From NCBI GenBank assembly GCA_902790325.1, contig CADARP010000016.1, positions 1 through 44,737 on the forward strand: a stretch of 44,737 nt of DNA, given 5' to 3'. The translations under genes and the position numbers were made by a program. The DNA is from Oscillospiraceae bacterium. Its GTDB lineage: Bacteria > Bacillota > Clostridia > Oscillospirales > Acutalibacteraceae. The first letter of the stretch is position 1. Every line of letters begins with the position of its first letter. Positions 8,651 through 13,475 of the stretch are shown piece after piece. The notes under the pieces are model-generated. The model searched no databases. It saw nothing but the letters and a program-made list of their open reading frames with translations, and was not told the origin of the DNA.

Positions 8651-8902
8651 TTAATCCCCGCAGTCATACCGGGCGATTCTGCCGTTTTTGGTCACGGTCA
8701 CGGTATCCCCCCGCAGGACCGTTTCGCTTCCCTTCAGGCTGATAAAACAATACTCTCTGTTTTGCGTCAAACAAAGCAGCGCGTCAAATGCCCTGCGGTT
8801 TTCGGTTTCATCTTCCGCAATCCGGAACAGACCGGTACGCTGACACTTCGTGTACAGTTCATCCTCGACCGCGCCGGTGTCGTAGAACGCATCCGTGATC
8901 AT
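8651..8902 (-). CDS. Hypothetical protein, probably truncated at its 5' end
   Basis: The ATG-initiated frame gives 83 aa ending NGRIARYDCGD. I do not recognise the family. The frame stays open and protein-like upstream of the ATG (QARIEAADGYE...) up to about 8932, has no ribosome site before the ATG, and meets a stop only inside the tRNA-derived sequence at 8933-8992. I infer that the original N-terminus was lost when the islet joined here. The remaining 3' part may still be expressed or may be a remnant. It converges with the second MATE gene, whose terminator lies just beyond its stop. Confidence 0.5.
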   Translation of the reverse strand: MITDAFYDTGAVEDELYTKCQRTGLFRIAEDETENRRAFDALLCLTQNREYCFISLKGSETVLRGDTVTVTKNGRIARYDCGD

Positions 8903-8932
8903 TTCATAGCCGTCGGCGGCTTCGATGCGCGC

Positions 8933-8992
8933 CTGGAAATCGTGTAAGCGGTCAACGCCGTTTCAAGAGCTCAAATCTCTTACTCTCCGCCA
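8933..8992 (+). pseudogene. 3' half of a tRNA-Ser(GGA) gene; probable att site
   Basis: Reading 5' to 3' there is an anticodon loop CTGGAAA (8933-8939, anticodon GGA), the 3' anticodon-stem strand TCGTG, a long class-II variable arm (AGCGG, loop, CCGTT), a T arm with perfect 5-bp stem AAGAG/CTCTT (8965-8981), acceptor strand ACTCTCC, discriminator G and CCA (8990-8992). The 5' half is absent: upstream lies the reading frame of the hypothetical gene. The T loop is CTCAAAT rather than TTCAAAT, consistent with a decaying copy. The break falls exactly at the anticodon loop, a usual crossover site for tRNA-targeting integrases. Confidence 0.75.
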
Positions 8993-9035
8993 AAAGCCTA
9001 TGAAGCACAAGATGTTTCGTAGGCTTTCTTTTTTT
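8993..9035 (+). terminator. Intrinsic terminator following the tRNA half
   Basis: Stem AAAGCCTA (8993-9000) pairs with TAGGCTTT (9020-9027), followed by a run of seven T (9029-9035). It directly follows the CCA end, so the fragment seems to have travelled with its native terminator. Confidence 0.75.
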
Positions 9036-9130
9036 GCCTTCTGCTACCTCTGCCGACGACGAAACCCCACCAAGACGACCTCACGACGACGAGATATTTT
9101 TGAAGGAATTAGCTATGGTAGGCAGGAGGG

Positions 9131-9169
9131 TATAGAAATAGGCCTACCCTTGTGTAATGAGGATAGGCC
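9131..9169 (-). terminator. Terminator of the two-small-gene operon
   Basis: On the minus strand, GGCCTATCCT pairs with AGGGTAGGCC (9160-9169 with 9141-9150) and is followed by TATTTCTATA (9140-9131). It lies 27 nt after the stop of the zinc ribbon gene. The T-run is imperfect. Confidence 0.5.
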
Positions 9170-9195
9170 AAGATGAAACAGACAATTCTCATGAA

Positions 9196-9339
9196 TTATC
9201 GAATTTTAATAAACTCAGTGCCATTACACTTAGGACACGGCGGCAATCTATCGGTGGAATCGTCTAACTTGACAACAGTACCGCATTTTTTGCACATATA
9301 TGTGCCCTTTCCCGGCTTTTCACCAGTTTTATATGACAT
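9196..9339 (-). CDS. Small zinc ribbon protein
   Basis: This 47-aa protein begins MSYKTGEKPGKGTYMCKKCG and has two CxxC knuckles, CKKC (16-19) and CPKC (35-38), separated by a short acidic strand, LDDSTDRLPP. This is a complete minimal zinc ribbon. Proteins with the opening TGEKPGKGTYxCxxCG are common small ORFs in Firmicutes; their function is not known to me. The start is firm: GGAGG (9348-9352) lies 8 nt upstream of the ATG. It is second in an operon, 39 nt after the 39-aa basic protein, with a terminator downstream. Both sit beside the RM genes, so a role in regulating or accompanying defence is possible but unproven. Confidence 0.8.
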   Translation of the reverse strand: MSYKTGEKPGKGTYMCKKCGTVVKLDDSTDRLPPCPKCNGTEFIKIR

Positions 9340-9378
9340 TTTGTTCACCTCCTTTGCAAAGAGCTGTCGTGTCGATTG

Positions 9379-9498
9379 TTAGTTCGGCGTTGACCTTCTG
9401 TGTGACTTGACCTTTGTCCCGTCAGACTTAGTGTACGATTTGACGGGAACTATTTTCTTCTGCTGTTTACCAGACTGACTCGATTTAGTCTTTGCCAT
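9379..9498 (-). CDS. Small basic protein of unknown function
   Basis: This 39-aa, strongly basic, glycine-poor protein starts MAKTKSSQSGKQQKKIVPVK and ends with SYTKSDGTKVKSHRRSTPN. The ending resembles a recurrent SYTrxDGTxVxxHxRSTPN tail seen in small uncharacterised proteins of mobile regions (recalled, not searched). It could bind nucleic acid. The SD is weak (AAGGA about 10 nt upstream). A full-consensus minus-strand promoter lies at 9681-9709, giving a 5' leader of about 175 nt that overlaps an apparent plus-strand transcript, so expression may be controlled by antisense RNA. It is the first gene of the pair with the zinc ribbon protein. Confidence 0.65.
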   Translation of the reverse strand: MAKTKSSQSGKQQKKIVPVKSYTKSDGTKVKSHRRSTPN

Positions 9499-9539
9499 TT
9501 TTCTTTTTCCTTTCTTGACGGTGCACACAGAACAAAATG

Positions 9540-9568
9540 TTGACAATATGTGATCTTTGTGTTAACAT
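9540..9568 (+). promoter_or_regulatory. Sigma-70-type promoter for a short plus-strand RNA
   Basis: TTGACA (9540-9545), a 17-nt spacer, then TAACAT (9563-9568). The -35 is perfect consensus. The predicted start is near 9575. Confidence 0.6.
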
Positions 9569-9574
9569 AACTCA

Positions 9575-9655
9575 TAGAAGGGTGAGTATGCTACGGGTTC
9601 AACCGTCATTATTCCCTTATGAAGAAGACGGCTGTGGAGAGTCGTCTTTTTCTTT
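9575..9655 (+). ncRNA. Candidate small RNA, antisense to the small-protein leader
   Basis: A promoter (9540-9568) and an intrinsic terminator (9625-9648, stem AAGACGGCT/AGTCGTCTT with one G-U, then T-rich to 9655) bracket about 80 nt. The 5' part can fold: ACGG/CCGT around a 6-nt loop, nested in AAGGG/CCCTT. It is complementary to the leader of the divergent operon at 9196-9498. A 23-codon frame (ATG 9588, stop 9657-9659) runs through the terminator hairpin, so a peptide is less likely than an RNA function. This is inference from sequence only. Confidence 0.4.
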
Positions 9656-9680
9656 CTGAAGTCGACTTGCTTCATGTTCT

Positions 9681-9709
9681 ATTATAACACGCGGTCAGGA
9701 GATTGTCAA
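9681..9709 (-). promoter_or_regulatory. Consensus promoter for the small-protein operon
   Basis: On the minus strand, TTGACA (9709-9704), exactly 17 nt, then TATAAT (9686-9681): a perfect sigma-70 consensus. Transcription would start near 9674, next to the palindrome AAGTCGACTT (9659-9668), and run about 175 nt to the first ATG. Confidence 0.8.
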
Positions 9710-9713
9710 GTTT

Positions 9714-9750
9714 TTTACTCAATTCTTTTATACTAAATTTCGTGAGTAAA
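9714..9750. promoter_or_regulatory. Symmetric operator candidate between divergent promoters
   Basis: TTTACTC (9714-9720) and GAGTAAA (9744-9750) form an inverted repeat with centres 30 bp apart, about three helical turns. Each arm lies 4 bp from the -35 of one divergent promoter. This fits a dimer or tetramer site for the XRE regulator encoded at 9812, repressing both its own gene and the small-protein operon. Confidence 0.5.
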
Positions 9751-9754
9751 CTAC

Positions 9755-9782
9755 TTGATTTTTTGTGCAAGTGTGATATAAT
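9755..9782 (+). promoter_or_regulatory. Promoter of the XRE regulator gene
   Basis: TTGATT (9755-9760), a 16-nt spacer, then TATAAT (9777-9782) preceded by TGA, an extended -10. The start codon follows 29 nt downstream. Confidence 0.75.
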
Positions 9783-9811
9783 ATAGAAAAGATCTAAAAG
9801 GAGTCTTTTCA

Positions 9812-10855
9812 ATGCCACGTGCAATAGTTACGCTGGGTCTCGCTGAAACCTTACGAAACATTCGAATTCAAAACAAAATACAAGCAAAACAGTTGGCTTC
9901 TCATATTGGAAAAAGTCCGGCTTATGTATCTAAGTTGGAGAATGGAAGTATACAAACAATTGATGTTGATGAATTGTATTCTATTCTACAGTTTATCTCA
10001 GGCGAAGAATCTCAAATCGAATTGGCTGAGCAGATTTACAAGTCACTTAATCTTAAGTATTCGACAAAAGAAATCGAAGATCAACTATGGTTTGTTAACT
10101 ATGATACAGTTAGATGCATTTTGCCGATTCCAGATTCTCTTATTACTGATCTCAATTCCAGAATAGAGAGTTTAGGGATTACAAGACAGTATCTGATTGA
10201 TAGGATTAACGCAAACGAAGCTCTCTCTGACGAGGATAAACTTGATGTCACAATTCCCTACAATCAATGGTACCATCCAGCCAATGAAAGCGGAAACACT
10301 CAAGCCATTAAGATAAAGCTTTCTGACAAAGAATTGAATAGCATTTTGGATAGAAAAAAAGATGTTGCACCGTATATTTATATTTTTTGCATTGCTTTTT
10401 ATCTATTAAAAATTGAAAGATTTAAGGATATTGTTTCATTAACAGATGATAGTAATATCGAACTAACACAAGCAACGACGTCACTTCTAAACTCTTATAA
10501 GTTTCTATCAATCTTCCAAAAAAACAAACTAATTGCCGAAAAGCAATCACAAGAAGATATTCAGGAGATTCTAAGTTCATTTGATAAGGACAATATAGAG
10601 ATTTTAAGTGACATCATTTCTGGATTTCGATTTGCATCACAGCACAACATTAAAGCAACTAACGAACAGTTAAAGGCGTTTGGCGAAAATATGCATTGGG
10701 ATTTAGGCTTCATGCTTCGTCTAATCAGTATGCAATACAATAGTCTGAAAGAAACGAGCGTTAGCAACAAGAAATGTCTATTGTCAGAAATTGAAGATTT
10801 GATTCAAAAATATGCCAACCTACCAATAGATCAAAATAGAATTGAATCGTACTGA
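9812..10855 (+). CDS. XRE-family HTH regulator with large C-terminal domain
   Basis: This 347-aa protein has a Cro/C1-type helix-turn-helix at about residues 8-65 (LRNIRIQNKIQAKQLASHIGK then SPAYVSKLENG), with the usual recognition-helix pattern. The remaining 280 residues, rich in Lys, Ile and Asn, match no domain I recognise. It is much larger than classical RM controller (C) proteins of about 80-100 aa. The SD AAAAGGAG is 8 nt before the ATG, and a strong extended -10 promoter precedes it. It converges with the methylase gene and diverges from the small-protein operon. It is probably the islet regulator acting at the inverted repeat 9714-9750 (inference). Confidence 0.8.
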   Translation: MPRAIVTLGLAETLRNIRIQNKIQAKQLASHIGKSPAYVSKLENGSIQTIDVDELYSILQFISGEESQIELAEQIYKSLNLKYSTKEIEDQLWFVNYDTVRCILPIPDSLITDLNSRIESLGITRQYLIDRINANEALSDEDKLDVTIPYNQWYHPANESGNTQAIKIKLSDKELNSILDRKKDVAPYIYIFCIAFYLLKIERFKDIVSLTDDSNIELTQATTSLLNSYKFLSIFQKNKLIAEKQSQEDIQEILSSFDKDNIEILSDIISGFRFASQHNIKATNEQLKAFGENMHWDLGFMLRLISMQYNSLKETSVSNKKCLLSEIEDLIQKYANLPIDQNRIESY

Positions 10856-10911
10856 TCCTTAGTACATTTCCTCAAAAAAAGAAGGTTTAATGTAAAAATA
10901 TAGATTAAACA

Positions 10912-10951
10912 AAACAGATCTGTTCTCAAAGTTGAGGACAGGTCTGTTTGT
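10912..10951. terminator. Shared hairpin between convergent XRE and methylase genes
   Basis: A 16-bp stem (10912-10927 with 10934-10949) has two G-U pairs in plus orientation and a 6-nt loop. Plus-strand transcripts end in TTTGT. On the minus strand it is followed by TTTTGTTTAAT. It probably terminates from both sides. Confidence 0.6.
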
Positions 10952-10987
10952 ACACCCCTATTACCCAAAATGTCGAATATGCTGATT

Positions 10988-12508
10988 CTATGCTAATCTT
11001 AGTTGGCCTATATTGATCATCCGCTTGAATGACTTGAACATCGAAGATGTAACAAAACATGATAACAATAATTCGCTTTCGGTTTGTATAAGATCCTTGA
11101 TGGTCAGCACTTCGACTATTCTATTAAAGTCGATTCTTTCAAGCACTTTTTTTGTATATGGTCTTTTGGAATCGACAAACGCGATACTGGAAATGAAATC
11201 CTGCACTCTATCTGAATTAAGGATCAGCATAGCAACATAGGCCATCTCATAGCTATCAAAAGCAATAAAATAGCTGGTATCGTCTGTCATGACGGGCTTC
11301 CCGTCGTCTGAATAAAGCAGAGAAAATAACGGCTTCTTATAGAATCCACTGACCCCTACTTTATATTTCGCATACGAATAGTCGCCGATTCCGAACATAG
11401 AGAACGGAGGGGCATCACGATAAATAGAGCTTTTTCTCCTTTCAAATGCGTCTTTGTGTGATTGGAGATACTGCCATGTTTGAGGATAATTGTCCCTGAT
11501 AGACTCCGTTTTTTCACGAACGTGTTTTTGAGTAACTATAACATATTTAGAAAAGCTATGGATAATAGGTGACTTGAACATACTGCTCTTAATCAGCGGA
11601 TAGACCAAATCATCTTCCAGATCAATTGTTTCGCCGCTTCCATTCACAAGAGAGCCGTTGACGGATGACAGCTCCATGACTTTTGAGCAATCATGCTTAA
11701 CCCCCTGTCTCCACTCAAAACAGCATTGACCGTCAAAGTTATCTATGCTTTTGCCGCTGATGTGCTGAAGACGGTTTTCTTCATAGCTGATTCTTGATTT
11801 GACAACTTGCGGATGTTCAAAGTCAAAGACGTCGCAGCAATCCGATGCAACATCTGCTTCAGATAGCTGAACAACTAAAACACAGGCATTGGCACTGATT
11901 CCAAACACCTTGGACGCATCAAACTCCAGAATGTCGCAAGAAGTGAATCCTATACGATTACGTTTGAGTTCCTTGAATACGTTTCTGGCTACCGTGGTTT
12001 TGCAAAGCATAGAGATAATCGTGTTCGTATTTTTGAACTCCTGAATGAGTTGGAGGATGATAAACTCGCAAATATCAAAATTGCTTGCACCGGTGATCGC
12101 GTCGATTCCCTTGAATCCTTTAAAGTTTGCTTTGTTAGGCAGATTGGTCGAATGAAGAGAAGATAAGGTGCTGTTTGTGACCCATGGCGGATTCCCGATA
12201 ACAAGGATTTGTCTTTTGTCTTTGATTAAATCCCTCAATGAGAATGAAAAGAAATCTGAATTGATAATCTTTACTCTTGCGTCATCAATACTGCTTTGGC
12301 AGGCTGCGCAGTAGTCGGGATTGATTTCTATACCGTAATACTCCTGCGCATTAAAAGATAAGCTGCTTTTCAGAAAACTACCCGTTCCACATGTTGGCTC
12401 CACAACAGCGGAAGGAGCACATGAGCGATTGACGCGAAGATAAGCACAGACTCTCTCCGCAAAGTCAATAGGCGTTTGATAATCGCCATATTCACGCTTA
12501 CCATTCAT
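10988..12508 (-). CDS. Type II DNA N6-adenine methyltransferase
   Basis: This 506-aa modification enzyme transfers methyl from S-adenosylmethionine to adenine in the RM target. Near the N-terminus it has GDYQTPIDFAERV, motif I VEPTCGTGSFL (about 37-47), an acidic motif II region (GIEINPDY), and the catalytic motif IV NPPW (about 104-107, IGNPPWVTN). This order and the NPPW signature are those of gamma-type N6-adenine methylases such as M.TaqI-like enzymes. The C-terminal 250 residues probably form the target-recognition domain. Its ATG overlaps the last codons of the nuclease gene by 11 nt (shared AACTATGAATGGTAA), implying translational coupling. The specificity cannot be predicted. Confidence 0.88.
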   Translation of the reverse strand: MNGKREYGDYQTPIDFAERVCAYLRVNRSCAPSAVVEPTCGTGSFLKSSLSFNAQEYYGIEINPDYCAACQSSIDDARVKIINSDFFSFSLRDLIKDKRQILVIGNPPWVTNSTLSSLHSTNLPNKANFKGFKGIDAITGASNFDICEFIILQLIQEFKNTNTIISMLCKTTVARNVFKELKRNRIGFTSCDILEFDASKVFGISANACVLVVQLSEADVASDCCDVFDFEHPQVVKSRISYEENRLQHISGKSIDNFDGQCCFEWRQGVKHDCSKVMELSSVNGSLVNGSGETIDLEDDLVYPLIKSSMFKSPIIHSFSKYVIVTQKHVREKTESIRDNYPQTWQYLQSHKDAFERRKSSIYRDAPPFSMFGIGDYSYAKYKVGVSGFYKKPLFSLLYSDDGKPVMTDDTSYFIAFDSYEMAYVAMLILNSDRVQDFISSIAFVDSKRPYTKKVLERIDFNRIVEVLTIKDLIQTESELLLSCFVTSSMFKSFKRMINIGQLRLA

Positions 12509-13154
12509 AGTTGATTACCCCTTGAATCGTGTTATCCAATGTGATAACACGCGTGTACTTTAGACGCCATTGCAAAGCATTGCTAATGGTTAAGTAACCT
12601 TGCTTCGGCGGATGTGCCAGTATCTCGCTTGCTAAATCCCGATAAACAAGGTCGTCACCGGGTACATTCTTGTCTTGTAAATATCCGATAATATCATCAT
12701 CGTTTGCACCGTCTGAAACCATTTCGCATAACCGTTTGGTAGTTGTGTAATCAGCGGTTCTTTCTTTATCAATGAATGTACAGTGCGTAAACTGTAAGGT
12801 GCAGACATCTTCAAGATCGTGCTTTTCATACACAAAGACCAAAAGATTATAGCCCAATCCAAAAATCTTTTGACGTGCATTCCTGAAAGGACAACTTGAT
12901 TGAGGTTTGGCAATAGAAGTTACTTTAATATCCGTTCTAATCTCATCGCCGGGCAGATCAATTCCTTCGGCACTGTTTCCAATATCCACAGTATACTTTG
13001 ATTGAAGGTATTGCTGGAACTTATGCTCAACGTATGTTCCGACGGCTTTGCCATCAGTCACGCCTAAAAGCTCAACGTGATTTTTCTTGCCCTCGATCTC
13101 ACAAAACTCTCTGGCCGATTTGACTAATTCATCAATCGTCAATACTGGTTTCAT
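12498..13154 (-). CDS. Type II restriction endonuclease, PD-(D/E)XK type
   Basis: This 218-aa protein is encoded immediately upstream of, and overlapping, the methylase gene. A PD-(D/E)XK-like core is visible: an Asp/Glu-bearing helix GTYVEHKFQQYL, then GIDLPGDEIRTDIKVTS, where D-I-K gives the catalytic DxK, followed by a conserved-looking SSCPFRNARQKIFG helix that may contact DNA. Assignment as the cognate nuclease rests on this motif plus context; I do not recognise the specificity family. ATG 13154 is preferred over ATG 13163 because GGGGAG (13169-13164) is 9 nt from the former and abuts the latter. The nuclease is translated first, which is unusual for RM operons without a C protein. Confidence 0.75.
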   Translation of the reverse strand: MKPVLTIDELVKSAREFCEIEGKKNHVELLGVTDGKAVGTYVEHKFQQYLQSKYTVDIGNSAEGIDLPGDEIRTDIKVTSIAKPQSSCPFRNARQKIFGLGYNLLVFVYEKHDLEDVCTLQFTHCTFIDKERTADYTTTKRLCEMVSDGANDDDIIGYLQDKNVPGDDLVYRDLASEILAHPPKQGYLTISNALQWRLKYTRVITLDNTIQGVINYEW

Positions 13155-13184
13155 AGCAAACATCTCCCCATTAATCCTAAACAG

Positions 13185-13213
13185 ATTTTATCATAATTTG
13201 GTTCCTTTTTCAA
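13185..13213 (-). promoter_or_regulatory. Promoter of the RM operon
   Basis: On the minus strand, TTGAAA (13213-13208), a 17-nt spacer, then TAAAAT (13190-13185) with TG one base upstream, an extended -10. The start codon of the nuclease lies 30 nt downstream. Confidence 0.75.
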
Positions 13214-13229
13214 GAAAAAAAGAGAACAA

Positions 13230-13364
13230 TCAGCGACACAAAACATAAATCGCTGCAAGAACCGCAATGCAAACCAAAACAGACGGCAGACTTCCACATC
13301 CGCTTTTCTCGCCCGGCTGCGGTTCATCTTCATCTTCATCGTCCAGATAGAGCATATAGGTCAT
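13230..13364 (-). CDS. 44-aa acidic single-pass membrane peptide
   Basis: A short frame encodes 44 aa: MTYMLYL, then an acidic run DDEDEDEPQPGEKSGCG, then one hydrophobic helix (SLPSVLVCIAVLAAIYVLCR). GGGTGA lies 7 nt before the ATG, a plausible SD. I know no family for it. It sits between the ABC exporter terminator and the RM promoter. Whether it belongs to the islet or to the host is unclear: its base composition is intermediate and the candidate right att core lies upstream of its start. A membrane-anchored accessory or toxin-like role is possible but unsupported. Confidence 0.5.
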   Translation of the reverse strand: MTYMLYLDDEDEDEPQPGEKSGCGSLPSVLVCIAVLAAIYVLCR

Positions 13365-13415
13365 AAAATCGTCACCCACACTACAGGAAAACGCAGGTCG
13401 AACCGTAACGTATGT

Positions 13416-13454
13416 AAAAAACCGCCGCCCGATGCGTTGTGCGTCGTGCGGCGG
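13416..13454 (-). terminator. Terminator of the ABC exporter / glt operon
   Basis: Minus-strand stem of about 14 bp (13454-13441 with 13435-13422; one mismatch and one wobble), 5-nt loop, followed by TTTTTT (13421-13416). It ends transcription 22 nt after the exporter stop. Confidence 0.8.
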
Positions 13455-13475
13455 TCGGGTTTTGCGGCGTACAGA

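Larger units (their letters stand above)
8933..13393. mobile_element. Integrase-less restriction-modification islet
   Basis: This block is visibly AT-richer than both flanks and uses different codons (AAA, AAT, TTA frequent). It carries a complete RM system, an XRE regulator and two very small proteins. The left boundary is the tRNA-Ser half. A candidate right boundary is CAGGAAAACG (13384-13393), which matches the left core CTGGAAATCG (8933-8942) at 8 of 10 positions. No recombinase, relaxase or transposase is present, so movement would need an enzyme supplied in trans, or the element is a decayed remnant. The right boundary is uncertain. Confidence 0.5.

Noticed and set aside
8880-8992. Complete tRNA-Ser gene
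   Set aside because: No 5' acceptor strand GGAGAGT or D arm occurs upstream; that DNA is a protein-like reading frame. Only the 3' half is present.
8925-9176. 83-codon plus-strand ORF
   Set aside because: It runs through the tRNA half and its terminator hairpin and has no SD or recognisable protein.
9173-9382. 69-codon plus-strand ORF
   Set aside because: It is antisense to the zinc ribbon gene, which has a perfect SD and paired CxxC motifs.
9588-9659. 23-aa peptide MLRVQPSLFPYEEDGCGESS...
   Set aside because: There is a fair SD, but the frame passes through the terminator stem and T-run, so the RNA would usually end before the stop codon. Kept only as a note under the ncRNA.
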